From Odobenus rosmarus divergens (taxonomy: Eukaryota > Chordata > Mammalia > Carnivora > Odobenidae), in contig NW_004450276.1 of assembly GCF_000321225.1 (NCBI RefSeq), forward strand, positions 2,452,942 through 2,516,941: a stretch of DNA of 64,000 bases, in the 5' to 3' direction. The notes under the pieces are model-generated. The model searched no databases. It was not told the origin of the DNA and saw nothing but the letters and a program-made list of their open reading frames with translations. The translations under genes were made by a program, and so were the position numbers. Each line of letters begins with the position of its first letter. Position 1 is the first letter of the stretch. This document shows, piece by piece, positions 45,048 to 55,621 of the stretch.

Positions 45048-45200
45048 GTGTCCTTGGGTGAGTTACTTAACTCTGTACCTTGTTGTTTTTGTTTTTTTTT
45101 TCTATCTCAAGTCACTTTGTAAGGTCAGCGTGAGGACCAGATTTGTTAATATATTTCATGTACTTGGAACAGTAGGTGTATAAATATTGGTTATTAATCT
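45048..45200 (+). repeat. MIR SINE fragment, sense
   Basis: TGTGTCCTTGGGTGAGTTAC, TTAACTCTGTACCTTG and GTACTTGGAACAGTAGGTGT are MIR core and 3' segments. Confidence 0.6.
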
Positions 45201-45414
45201 TTGGTGAATGTTTGATTGATGGCTTTTGTCCATTTTTTTCTGTTGATATCCCAGGCTTTAGAGCTTTATTGACTTTTCTCACTTCTTTGCATGAAGTGAG
45301 AGGGGTGAAACTATTCTGATGAATCTGGTAACTGTAATTTCTGAGGATGCTAGAAACAAAGGGATGGAATGCTCCTCAGTATTAAAGTCGAATCCTCACC
45401 ATATATTCATAGTC

Positions 45415-45505
45415 TGATGTTATTATCCCCATTTTATAGACACAAAAAAACCCAAGGTTTTGGAAGTTTCAGTAGCTTGTCCGGAGTATGACCAACTTCT
45501 CATCC
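45415..45505 (-). repeat. MIR SINE fragment, antisense
   Basis: TGTTATTATCCCCATTTTAT followed by GACACAAAAAAACCCAAGG and AGTAGCTTGTCCGGAGTATG matches antisense MIR. Confidence 0.65.
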
Positions 45506-45587
45506 TCTGCTACCGCCTTGCTGCTAGAGATTAAGGTCACTCAACCCTCTGAACTGTACGTAGGTTTACACCTTGCTAGAAGGTAAA

Positions 45588-45805
45588 ACAGCATGGTGGT
45601 TGATGTAGACTCTGGAGCCACATGGCCTGAGTTCAGCCCCTGGCTCTGTCACTTTGTGGCTATGCGATGTTGCAAGCACTCTCACTTCATCTGTGAGGTA
45701 GGGATGGTAGTAGGACTTACCTTAAGGATTGTTGTGAGGATTAAAAGTAGTTAATCTATGTGTAAATCACCTAGTAGTTTTGTACATGACAGGTGTTATA
45801 TGCCA
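45588..45805 (+). repeat. MIR SINE, sense, near full length
   Basis: ACAGCATGGTGGTTGATGTA, ACTCTGGAGCCACATGGCCT, GGCTCTGTCACTTTGTGGCT and GATTGTTGTGAGGATTAAAA follow the MIR consensus from head to 3' end. Confidence 0.85.
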
Positions 45806-46390
45806 GCCACTGTGATCAAAATAACCCCATCTTCAGGGGCATGTGTGGCCAAAGGCCTGCCTGACATGTTAAGGGTGTTGCCTTTGTATTGACTGACTAC
45901 ACACCACTTTGGGGACGGAGTTGGGGGGAGATCTCTTAGTGGACTAAGAACTTGGGCTTTTGCTCACCCCAGGTCACAATGAACCAAAAAGGAATTTTGC
46001 TCAATGAAAACTGTACCGATTCTGATTTGCTTTTGTGCAACTGGCAGATCAGAAATCCAGAGTCCCCCAGTGCCTCCCACTTGTTATAATTCCTGAGTGG
46101 AGGAGTTCACTAGCGAGGCCACCTTCACCCTCTTCTGTTACTTTTTTGGGGGGCTTGAGGGGGAAGCTGCCAAATGCCTTCCCAAGGCCACAGTCAGCTG
46201 AACATCAGTGTGTGGCTCCTGTCCACATACGCGTGCACCTCTCCCTGGAGATTCTCACTGTTGGTAGTGCAGGAAGCTCCCTAGATCCTGTGGTTTGGGG
46301 GAAAAAAGAGAGAGAACAAAACTTTGTTATGAAGCAAAATCACATTTCACAGGCCAGCCTCACCTCAGCCTCCACTGTGGAGAGACCATA
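45806..46390. other. Unique non-coding sequence
   Basis: A 118-codon open frame at 46035-46391 lacks motifs and splice support. No repeat recognised. Confidence 0.4.
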
Positions 46391-46405
46391 AAGAACCTTC
46401 TTCGT

Positions 46406-46598
46406 GGGCGCCTGGGTGGCTCAGTCCTTAAGTGTCTGCCTTCGGCTTAGGTAGTGATCCCAAGGTCCTGGTTTGAGTCCTACCCCAGGCTCTCTGCTCA
46501 GCGGGCTGTCTGCTTCTCCCTCTGCCCCTCCCTCCCAGCTTGTGTGCTCGCTCGTGCTCTCTCTCACAAAAATAAATAAATAAAATATTTTTTTAAAA
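46406..46598 (+). mobile_element. Can-SINE, sense
   Basis: Head GGGCGCCTGGGTGGCTCAGT, body GTGTCTGCCTTCGGCTTAGG, tail AAATAAATAAATAAAAT. Target-site duplication AAGAACCTTCTTCGTG / AAGAACCTTCTTTGTG at 46391 and 46599. Confidence 0.96.
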
Positions 46599-46850
46599 AA
46601 GAACCTTCTTTGTGAAGGTTCTCGTGATCTGTGATGGAGGCTGAAGCAAGACCTTCTCCTCCTTCATTTGTTCATTCAGCAGGCATTTACTGAACCCTTA
46701 CTATGCTTCCTCCTGCCCTAAACCTAGGCTGATTTGTATCTGATTCTACTTTTGTATCTTAATTCCTCTTTTTCTTTCTCCCAAACAAAGCTGGACAGCC
46801 TTCCTTAAGGGACAGCAGCCGGCTTTTTGAAGCTGACGTGATGGAAGAGG

Positions 46851-47280
46851 ATGAAGATAATATTTATTGGATATTTATGCGGGGCACTGGATTAAATGAT
46901 TTATATCTGATAATCATTCAAACCAATTTTTTTTTACCACCCACAATTTACAGATAAGGAGGAAACTGTGATTCGGGGAGTGTTTTTTGTTTTTGTTTTT
47001 GTTTTTTTTAAGAGATTTTATTTATTTATTTGCGAGAGAGAGTAAAAGAGCCCAGGGGGAAGGGCAGAGGAAGAGGGAGAAGCAGACTCCCCGCTGAGCT
47101 TGATCCCAGGACCCCGGGATCCTGACCTGAGCTGAAGGCAGATACTAAGCCACCCGGGCCACCCAGGGATTCAGGGACTTAGAAAATGAAAAAATGTGCC
47201 CAAGAGCACATAGCTAAAAGGTAGGACCAGAATTTCAGCGTTGGCTAACCCAACGCAGAATCCAAGCGCTTCGTTGTCCT
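46851..47280 (-). repeat. MIR SINE, antisense, split by a SINE
   Basis: Left part: TTATTGGATATTTATGCGGG, GATAATCATTCAAACCAA and CAATTTACAGATAAGGAGGA. Right part: ATGTGCCCAAGAGCACATAG and GACCAGAATTTCAGCGTTGG. Together they give a nearly complete MIR. Confidence 0.8.
46982..47166 (-). mobile_element. Can-SINE, antisense, inside MIR
   Basis: T-rich start with (TTTTTG)n, then AGAGATTTTATTTATTTATT, GGGGGAAGGGCAGAGGAAGA, a deletion around the leading part of the body, and a head end degraded to GCCACCCGGGCCACCCAGG. Flanks GATTCGGGGAG / GATTCAGGGACT. Confidence 0.9.
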
Positions 47281-48250
47281 GTGCGGTTCCTCTCATGAGG
47301 TTGGCCTCATGGTTTCTCCATTTGCTTTCTTGAGCCTTTGGGCTAACCTGTATGTTCCTTCAGATTTTTCATCACAGTTTTTTTTTTTTTATTTTGTCTT
47401 TATTTAATGAATAAGGTGTTAGAATTGTCAACCCAATCGGTATGGGATTTGCTTTTGGAAAGTATTTATCAAGTAGACGTCTCCAAAAGTCCATGTGTCA
47501 TTGGGACACATAGCATACAAATCGGTTCTCTCTCCAAGATGGTGCTGATGTACACATTTGAGAGGATCACATTTCCAAACTAAAGTTAAATGTAGTGACA
47601 AAAAAAGTATGAGAGAAAATCTTGAAGACTTGTGTAGAGAATAGAAGTGAAGGTAAGAATAAATTAGCTTCCTTTCCCACCCTCATTTGTGTTGTAGAGC
47701 CTGCATTGACCTAGAGAATACTAAATAATTATGGGCATATATGGGTGAGATAGTGACCAAGGATAAACAGAATGCTAGAGGAAAATGCAACTATAGAGAC
47801 TTATGACATAGAGTGATGTCCCTGAGGTTGGAAGGATTGCTGAGGTCACCACACGGAGCAGGACTGGAGAGTGAGGTAGATGAGGTGTTCCCTCAGGTTT
47901 CCAGGAAGGTAGAGGGGGCTTAGGGGCAGGTCAGTGGCTGGAGAGACGCCAGGTAGAACTGGTAGGATGGGGAATAGAATCCCAAGATCGCCTCGAGGGG
48001 TTAATCTTGAATTAGCAAGAAAGGAAGTGTCTCCTCCGGTTTACAGTAAAGGCGAACAGGTGCCTTCAGAAGGAAACAGAGGCAACATAAAACTAGTCAG
48101 AGTTCACGGGTTGCTGAATAATTCATTGACCTCCTTTGTCACCGAGGTGGGTTTTCTTTATAAAATGCTTGGCATCCTAAGTGGTTTACTTAGCCTTTTG
48201 TATCCAGTGCAACCACAGAACCACAACCACAAAGTCGCGGTAAATGGCAC
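47281..48250. other. Unique non-coding sequence
   Basis: No recognised repeat. A 167-codon open frame (47934-48437) overlaps this block and the next MIR; see rejected items. Confidence 0.4.
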
Positions 48251-48254
48251 TTTC

Positions 48255-48425
48255 CTGAACACTTCCCCACAGGCTCTGTGCTTTGTACGGATTACCTACA
48301 TCACCGCAGCTTTATGCACCAGGTGCAACCTCCCTCCCATTTTCCAGATAAACTCAGCCTTTGTGATGTTCCATAACTTGTCTAAGGTCACCCAACTAAG
48401 AAGTGTCAGGTTTGGTGTTTGTTAC
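48255..48425 (-). repeat. MIR SINE, antisense
   Basis: CACAGGCTCTGTGCTTTGTA, ATTACCTACATCACCGCAGC, CCATTTTCCAGATAAACTCA and TAAGGTCACCCAACTAAGAA follow antisense MIR. Confidence 0.8.
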
Positions 48426-49227
48426 ACTGCCCCCTAAAGAAAGGGTCCTTTTAGTAAAAGCGAAGGGCGGGGCTAAGGCATAGCCCCAGGAGTGATTCCT
48501 GTTTTCTCTGTTAGAGATGGAAGGTGTGAGCTGAGTGCTTTGACCTGTCCTGTTCTTTTATTTGGTCCTGTGATTTCACCCTCCCTATCCTGTACCAATG
48601 CCAGAAGGAGGGAGGTACGTGTATCTTTATTAAGATAAAGATAATCTCAGTGTGCTAATGGGGATGAAGTCCATTGTTAAATTAATCATTTTGTAGATCA
48701 TCTGAGAGGTAGTATTTACTCTTTGGATTGAGCTTTCAGAGCTATGCATTGGAGAAAATTGGCAGGCAATTTAAACTAGGAAAAGCAGCTTTTAATTGAT
48801 GAAGACCTTTCATGTATTTCCCCTAACTAATCTAGTTCCTTGGAACTGGGAAATGGAAGGTGGTCTTTGCCACAAAATACAGCTAGCAAGCAAGTAAAAA
48901 TTTGGTTTTCCTTGACCCTTACTGGGAATGTACAGGGGCCCATGCTCTGAGCAATGAACTTGATGTTTATAGGCCTAAGCACGATTATCAGTAGATGTGA
49001 AGGCTGGACAGTCAACACCTGAACAAGCCTAGGTTTGAAAGATGGTTTGATTTTCCTGGTTTGTCGATATGCTGAAAACCACCATGAAGGTGCCTCTAAA
49101 TGCCAGGGACACAGATTTGGAGGAGAAAAAGAATTTTCTCATCAGTTGAGGTAGTCATGAGATTAAAAACCACTGTACTAAGACACTAACTTAAGTATAA
49201 ATAATTTCAGCTAAAGAACTTAACAGA
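48426..49227. other. Unique non-coding sequence
   Basis: Nothing recognised. Confidence 0.4.
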
Positions 49228-49244
49228 AGGAGAGGAAATATCTT

Positions 49245-49443
49245 TTTTAAAAAAAGATTTTATTTATCTATATGAGAGAGAGAGAGAGAGAGAAAGAATG
49301 CGCGCCCACACGAGCAGAGGGAGAGGGAAAAGCAGACTCCCCCGCTGAGCAGGGAGCCTGATGCGGGGCTTGGTCCCAGGACCCCGACATCATGACCTGA
49401 GCCAAAGGCAGACGCTTAACCTACTGAATCACCCAGGCGCCCC
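49245..49443 (-). mobile_element. Can-SINE, antisense
   Basis: AAAGATTTTATTTATCTATA tail, (GA)n tract, young body, head end CTGAATCACCCAGGCGCCCC. Target-site duplication AGGAGAGGAAATATCTT / AGGAGAAGAAATATCTT at 49228-49244 and 49444-49460. Confidence 0.96.
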
Positions 49444-49599
49444 AGGAGAAGAAATATCTTGTGCCCCATAGATAACCTCCAAAATCAAACCCTTCAATTA
49501 CTGTTACAAAAAAGAGGAATTGGAGTAAGGAATAATCAGACTAATTAGAAATCAATATTATGCAAGCTATGTAATTTTAAGCCTGGCATATCATATAAT

Positions 49600-49800
49600 A
49601 GGGAGTTGACAGATTTTTTCTGTAAGAGCCAGACAGTAAATATTTTTGGCTTTGAGGCCATACATCCTCTGTCACCATCACTGAAATCTGTTGTTGTAAC
49701 CCAAAGGCAGCTATTAGCTCACGAGACACAAAAAGAGACGACAGGATGACTTTGGCCCCAGAGCTGTGGTCAGCTGGTCCCTGATATCATCTGTGTGGCC
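49600..49800 (+). mobile_element. hAT-type MER element
   Basis: GGAGTTGACAGATTTTTTCT, AGCCAGACAGTAAATATTTT, TGGCTTTGAGGCCATACATC and CTTTGGCCCCAGAGCTGTGG: the same family as 10885-11215, with both halves better preserved. Confidence 0.75.
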
Positions 49801-50650
49801 AGAGCCTTGAACATATTTTTATACCAGCAAAAGTGTAATGCTTTCTACACAAGCCTGGTAGAAGATCTGAGAATGCACTATATACATGCCCCTTTGTAGA
49901 AAGCTATTTTATTTGAGGTTTTTGAAAATTATCCTCGGCCAACTCAGACATCAACCTCAGCTCTTTAATTCGGGGATTTTATTCAAATTTCTTCCCAGAC
50001 CTGGGAACTGACTGAAAATAATTATTATGAAAGACACAGATCCCTTGTACCCTTTCTTCTGGCTATTTTGAGGGGTCATTTTCTTTTTTGCTAATTAGGA
50101 TCCAGGAACATCACGCTTCAGCTGCTTACGGAAGGTATTATCCTTAGAGGAATGGTCTGGGTAAGGGTTTATATGGGGGTGCTGGGACCAGCGACAGAGA
50201 AAACCCAGCCAGTAATTAGAAAAAGGTTCTGAATACAAATCCTCAAATGTGTCACTTTTCATGTTTGAATACCAGTGCATTATACTCAACGACCGACAGC
50301 ATGCTTGGTGATATGTCAACATTTTAGTTCTGAATGAATGTTAATTGGATATTTTAGTGCTGAAATTATTTGTTACCTAAAACACTGACAACCTGAAGTT
50401 CCCTGATTTTTATAATTATATAGTACATACAGAGTCTCTTTCTCTAGATTTGATTGCTTTTACAAAATGTATTTAAGGCACACGCTTTAGATCAATTAAT
50501 AATTCAGAACTGTAATTATTACACTCTATGGTGACTTGGTAGGAAGCCTTCCTGAATCAGCTCGTTCACAATTTGAGGCTGGTTGGAATAGTGAACTTCA
50601 ACTGAAAAAACGGAAAATACCTCCCCTCGATATAATGCACACTGTGCGTG
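49801..50650. other. Unique non-coding sequence
   Basis: Nothing recognised. Confidence 0.4.
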
Positions 50651-50733
50651 TAGATAGTAGCCCTGCCGGATGATATATTTGGAAGTTGTTAAGCAGGTAA
50701 AATCCTGACAGTTCTCATCTCAAGGAAAAAAAA

Positions 50734-50769
<36 letters not shown>

Positions 50770-50965
50770 ATATATAGTTTTGTATCCAGTGCGATGTATG
50801 TATATATATATATATATAGTATCTGTATGAGATGATGGATATCAACCAAACTGTGGGGGAGTCATTTCGTAATATATGTACGTCAGGTCACTGTGCTGTT
50901 TACCTTAAATTTACACAGTGCTATATGTCAACTATATCTCAGTTACACTGGGAAAACAATACCTC
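50651..50965 (+). repeat. L1 3' UTR, sense, carrying a (TG)n/(TA)n microsatellite
   Basis: GATATATTTGGAAGTTGTTA, TTCTCATCTCAAGGAAAAAA, GATGATGGATATCAACCAAA and CTATATGTCAACTATATCTC are the L1 3' end. A pure (TG)n run at 50733-50765 and (TA)n near 50800-50817 expanded inside it. Confidence 0.85.
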
Positions 50966-51148
50966 CCTGTCCTCCCTTTACTTCCCAACTGCCTAGAACA
51001 AATATGTTGAGTGGCTGCCTGGTCCAGCACTGGGCTAGGAGGTTGGGCACAGTAAAGACCAGTGCAACCAGCAGCCTTTGCTTTCCTGGAGCTATTTGTT
51101 ATGTATTTCCTTCCCTAATAGAATTTCTTGCTCGCTCTCTCGCTCTCT

Positions 51149-51178
51149 CTTTTTTTTTTTTCTTTTTTTTTTTTTTGA
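51149..51178 (+). repeat. Poly(T) tract
   Basis: Two T runs separated by one C, after a (CTCG/CTCT) stretch. Resembles the antisense A-tail of a lost retroelement, but no body follows. Confidence 0.7.
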
Positions 51179-51204
51179 GTGTGGATGCTTACTCTGATTT
51201 CTCT

Positions 51205-51720
51205 AACAGAAACCATGTGGGTCTAAAAAAAATTTTTATTGTGGTAAAATATACAAATATACAATTTTAACTGTTTTTAAGTGTACAGTTCTGTGGCCTT
51301 AAGTACATGGGCTTTTTGCTTGTTTTTTTGATTTTTTGAGAGAGAGAGAGAGAGAAAGAGTGAGTGGTGGTGGTGGGTGGGGAGAGGGGCAGAGGGAGAG
51401 AGAATCTTAAGCAGGCTCCACACCCCGGTGCGAAGCCCAACATGGGGGTCAATGCAGGGCTCGATCTCATGACCCTGAGACCATGACTTGAGCTGAAATT
51501 AGGAGTCAAAAGCCCAAGCGACTGAGCCCCCCAGGTGCCCCTAAGTGCATGTTTTAAATACTAATTCCCCATTTCCTCTCCCTACCCGGGCCCCTGGCAA
51601 CCACCATTCTTTCTGTCTCTATGGATTGTGACTACTCAGTGGAATTATACAGTATCTGTCCTCATATGATTTGCTTCTTTCACTCAACATAACATCTTAA
51701 AGGTTCATAGGAAACTGTGG
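51205..51720 (-). repeat. L1 3' UTR, antisense, split by a SINE
   Basis: TTTATTGTGGTAAAATATAC and GTGTACAGTTCTGTGGCCTT before the SINE. After it come CCCCTGGCAACCACCATTCT, TCTGTCTCTATGGATTGTGA and GCTTCTTTCACTCAACATAA. Confidence 0.85.
51310..51541 (-). mobile_element. Can-SINE, antisense, inside L1
   Basis: (GA)n tract with a GTGGTGGTGGTGGG variant, older body (TTGAGCTGAAATTAGGAGTC), head end CTGAGCCCCCCAGGTGCCC. Target-site duplication TAAGTACATG / TAAGTGCATG at 51300-51309 and 51542-51551. Confidence 0.95.
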
Positions 51721-53310
51721 TTCTAAAAAAATGTTTAATTTTAATTCAATCAAGTTCAAATTTTTTACCTCAACAAAAGTGTTCACTATTCCTTTAGCAA
51801 AATAATTTTTTTAATGATGACGGGCTCACCAAGCAATATTTTCATTTTGTTTTTGCCTTAGTCAAAAATAAAAGATTTGATTGGTTGGAAATCTTTGAGC
51901 ATTACATTCTAACTATGAGAACCAAAGTGCACTCTCTGCGTGGGAGTAAGGAACTATTTTGAGGATGGTCCCGCTTTAAAATACTTTCTAAAGCAAATGA
52001 GAAATTATTAATTAGGAGGATTCATTTTCGTAGGTTATTTTTAGAAAAAGATGCAGCAGAATTTTGTTAACTTTTTTGGAAAAGAAAATGTGAATAGGAA
52101 AACACATACTGTCCCAACCGGGGGATCCTACTTTTTAGAAAATGTGTAAACTTTTCTCCATGCAGTCTCAATTTTATATTAACTAGCACATTTCCCCCTG
52201 TGTAAGGAAAACCGTTTGTGGTGCCCTCTCTTTCATGGTGGGCCGCCTTGCTGGTAAGCACCCCTAGGAGCCACTGGGAAGAACATGAGCAGCAGTATTT
52301 TCTGAAAGTAGAAAGAAGTGAGATCAACAGAGTTGTTAATCCTACTGCTGAGACCAAGTCTTCAGACACAGCCCGCTGGGGAAATTACACTCCCGGCTTC
52401 TATCCTTTGGTTCTGTTGTCAGTAATAACAGGTAGGAGCCCCCATCTCTCCTACCTAATAGAAGGTTCATTTTACTATGATTTAATTGCCTACAGAGGTT
52501 GGAATGTGGCGGGCAGGAATTCTATTAGTCAGCACTGCATCTGTGAAATACATGGTTGACATGGACAGAAATAGGTCCTGAAAAATATCGGTTGCTAACG
52601 ACGTGCATTCATGATGTGGTCCTCCCAGAGCTCCAAAATCCTGCCTTAGCCTGATAGGGTCCACTCATTCCAGGCATTTCTCTGGCCTCTATGGAAGTAT
52701 TCTTTTACTTAATTAATTCTTCCTGGAAGTTACAAAAGGATAATTCTTGAAAAGGGTTGAATATCCATTATGCAGTGAGGTTTCCATGTGTTTTTACCAT
52801 AGGATCCTAAGAAAATTAGTGTAATTATATGTGATATACATTGGGAGTCTGATAAGATTTTTGTCCCTTCAACTTATTCAACTTACTGAGGTAGACTAAA
52901 ACTCCTGGGTACAGTAAAAAAAAGAGAAGAGAAAAGAAAAAGACCATGCCCCACATCTCTTGTCTTCTAGTCTTGTTCAGATTTTGCTAGGCTTTTCAGG
53001 AGGGTTGTCTCTTCTGATAAGCTTTGCAAATGCATATCACCCCAGGCACAGTTTTTCCTCTCTATTTACCACAGTTTTATCTTTCTGTGTCCTGAAGCTT
53101 CCTTGTTGAGTTGGCTTGGTGTCTTTCCTCTGCGTTTCTCAGACGATGGGATGGTGTCGGTCCTTTTACTCACGCTTGGATGCCCCACTGGTGGGAAATA
53201 TAGATGTTATATTATTTGCTAAACAATCCACGGAACCCTCAGGGAGGCCCCTGAAGTTGTCTTTTTACCTCCTTAACACCAAATATCACCCCAAGTTTAA
53301 TATGATAGAC
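51721..53310. other. Unique non-coding sequence
   Basis: No repeat recognised. Open frames at 52067-52369 (minus) and 52218-52559 (plus) overlap and lack familiar features. Confidence 0.4.
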
Positions 53311-53314
53311 ATAT

Positions 53315-53470
53315 ATTCACTTACCCAAAAATATTTACTGGGCAACTACTAGGCACCAGGGTGGGTGCCAGGTAATCAGCTAGGAGCAGAAGATCCTGAT
53401 ATGAACAAAATGGAGTCCCCACCATAGTGGTACACCCTCTTCTTCTGGGTCTGAGGCCAAGAGGACTAAA
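53315..53470 (-). repeat. L2 LINE 3' end, antisense
   Basis: ATATTTACTGGGCAACTACT, AGGCACCAGGGTGGGTGCCA and ATATGAACAAAATGGAGTCC follow the antisense L2 end. Confidence 0.65.
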
Positions 53471-53867
53471 GGAGGCGCAGATAGTGCACGCCTTTATGAC
53501 TGTGAAGGCCAGTTTGAATTTATAGTTATCCTTGGAAGTGCTGTCTAGAAATCTGGCAGTGGAGAGAGCTGATATACAGACCTCACGTCCTGTTGGGGTC
53601 TGTCAAGGTCCTTGAGGGGCTTTTGCATGTGAGTAGAAGCCTACCCCATACATTCAAGCTCCTGCTCAGTGCTGCCTACCTACCTCATCACAGAGCTGCC
53701 CCTAACCGCACTGGGTCTAGAAATGTGCACACTGGTAGGGAAGTGTATCCTGGGAAGTAGGAACTTCGGAAGAAGCCCAGGCAGGCCTAACAGGCTCACG
53801 GCCATTTGATCAGCAAATTCCAGGGTCTCTGGTACCCAGACCGTCAAGAGCTACCCTGTATAATATG

Positions 53868-54215
53868 GTAGCCCTTGCCATGTAGGGCTATTGAGATGTC
53901 AATTCGTTAAAATTAAATAAAAATTTTAAGACTAAGGGTAGCTGGGTGGCTCAGTCTGTTAAGTGTCTGTCTTCGGTTCAGGTCATGATCTCAGGGGCCT
54001 GGAACTGGGCTCCACGTAAGGGCTCCCTGCTCACCGGGGAGCCTGCTTCTCCCTCTCTCTCCCCCAGCTCGTGCTCTCTGTTGCTATCTCTGTCTCGCTC
54101 TCAAATAAATAAAAATAAAATCTTAAAAAAAAAATTTAAGATGAGTTCCTTAGTCACACTAGCTATATTTCAAGCCACATGTTGTCTAGAGGCTATCATA
54201 TGGGAGAACTTGGAT
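53868..54215 (-). mobile_element. hAT MER element, split by a SINE
   Basis: CATGTAGGGCTATTGAGATG and TTAAAATTAAATAAAAATTT before the SINE. CACACTAGCTATATTTCAAG and CACATGTTGTCTAGAGGCTA come after it. Same family as 42593-42720. Confidence 0.6.
53933..54131 (+). mobile_element. Can-SINE, sense, inside hAT element
   Basis: Head GGGTAGCTGGGTGGCTCAGT, body GTGTCTGTCTTCGGTTCAGG, tail AAATAAATAAAAATAAAATC. AAATTTTAAGA / AAATTTAAGA flanks. Confidence 0.94.
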
Positions 54216-54424
54216 ATAAAACAAATATATATATATATTACATATATAGCTACAGAACAAATATAGTTATTACTGCAGAAAGTTCTGGGTTAGAGGAAAA
54301 GGCATGGGCAGCAAGTGTATACAGGCACCGCTTTCCCAAATCTAAGAGCTGCATTTTCAGAGCTTGCATTCTAACCGGGAGATGCGGGGAGTGGGGCTGA
54401 TGATTAAAAGGTAAATAATGATTA

Positions 54425-54560
54425 GGGGTGCCTGGGTGGCTCAGTTGGTTGTGTCCAACTCTTGATTTCAGCTCAGGTCCTGGTCTCAGGGTTGTGAGAT
54501 CAAGCCCCAAGATTCTCCCTCTCCCTTTCCCTCTCCCCCTGCCCCCTAAACCCCCCTCAA
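54425..54560 (+). mobile_element. Can-SINE, sense, internally deleted
   Basis: Head GGGGTGCCTGGGTGGCTCAG, older middle TCCAACTCTTGATTTCAGCT, then it jumps from CAAGCCCCAAGATTCTCC straight to a CT tract. The region between the tRNA-like part and the CT tract is missing. Confidence 0.92.
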
Positions 54561-54859
54561 AAAAAATAGTAATAATAAAGTAAGAAAAAGGAAAAAATAA
54601 GCAATGATTCAACAAGTCTTTTCATAATCTGAGAGAATCTCCAAAGAAGATAAGATGGGTGATGTGATAGGGAACTGTAGCAAGAGAGAAAGTGGAGCTG
54701 CAAGCACTGGGAAAAACAGGAGTAGAAATTCTAAAGCAAAAAGAGTTTGGTTTGTACAAAAAAAAAAAAACCACACACAAAAAACAAAAAAAACAAAACC
54801 AAAAGGCGGTGTTTATGACTGGAAGGTAGTGAAGGAAAAGTAATGCAAGATGTGTTCGG

Positions 54860-55260
54860 AGAAGCAGGCGAAGGCAAAGTATATAGGCCAGAAGTAGGTT
54901 TTACTTTAAGTGAAATGAGAAGAAACAGAACTCTTTTACACAGGGGAGTGATGTGATCTGGTGGGTGTTTGAAGAAGATCCATCAGACCATATGCATGGA
55001 CGGGCTGGGGGTGGGCAGAAGCAGAAAGACCAGTCAGAAAGCTGTGGCAGGAGTCCCCACACCGCAAGCCATCTGACTCCGTTGAGGGTGGTGCGGTAGA
55101 AAGAGGTGGATGATGACATTTGCGTGGAGCAAAACAACAGAGCAGCTTGATTTGTAGCCAACAAACATTTACTGAGTGCCTGCTGTGTACCAGGCCCTGT
55201 GCTAGGTCCTGGGGACTCAACAGAGAATGAAAGTGACACAAACCCCTGCCTTCGTGGAGC
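54860..55260 (-). repeat. L2 LINE fragments, antisense
   Basis: GGGGAGTGATGTGATCTGGT and GACCAGTCAGAAAGCTGTGG, then AACATTTACTGAGTGCCTGC, TGTGCTAGGTCCTGGGGACT and CTGCCTTCGTGGAGCTAAGA. These are two L2 segments out of consensus order, so at least two pieces are present. Confidence 0.6.
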
Positions 55261-55621
55261 TAAGATCTTCGTGCAGAGAGTGGAACCATGAATACATCAT
55301 CAGGTCCCTATATGGTGTGCCAGAAGGTGAGAAGACAGAGAGACAGAGCAGAGAAAGGGGAATAGTGAGTAGCTCATGGATTGCCCTTTTAAATGCTACA
55401 GTTATTTTTGTCAAATGTGTGACCTTTGACTTTGGAGATTTACAAAGACATTTTGGGGAAAAAAGAACAAAGTGTGTCCAAAAGCAGAGTTAACAGGGCC
55501 AAAGAGGCATGAGGGGCACTAAGGGTCCTGTAGTCCTCCATGGAGTCAGTACAGAGATTCCTCCCAAAATCAGTAGGCTCAGCTTCCTGCCTCTGGGTCA
55601 TATTGCCAGTATCAATGGTCA

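Noticed and set aside
47934..48437. 167-codon open frame, the longest in the window
   Set aside because: Its last third is an antisense MIR element and the remainder shows no motif, so it is a chance frame.
50893..51270. 125-codon plus-strand frame ending in a phenylalanine run
   Set aside because: Runs from an L1 3' UTR through a poly(T) tract; repeat artefact.
52200..52260. Tiny splice-flanked segment (acceptor near 52207, GTAAGC donor near 52254)
   Set aside because: Only about 46 bases, weak acceptor, and no coding or conservation hint; splice-like words of this quality occur often by chance.
54250..54615. 121-codon minus-strand frame
   Set aside because: Overlaps an internally deleted SINE and its CT tract; the Gly/Arg-rich part is translated low-complexity DNA.
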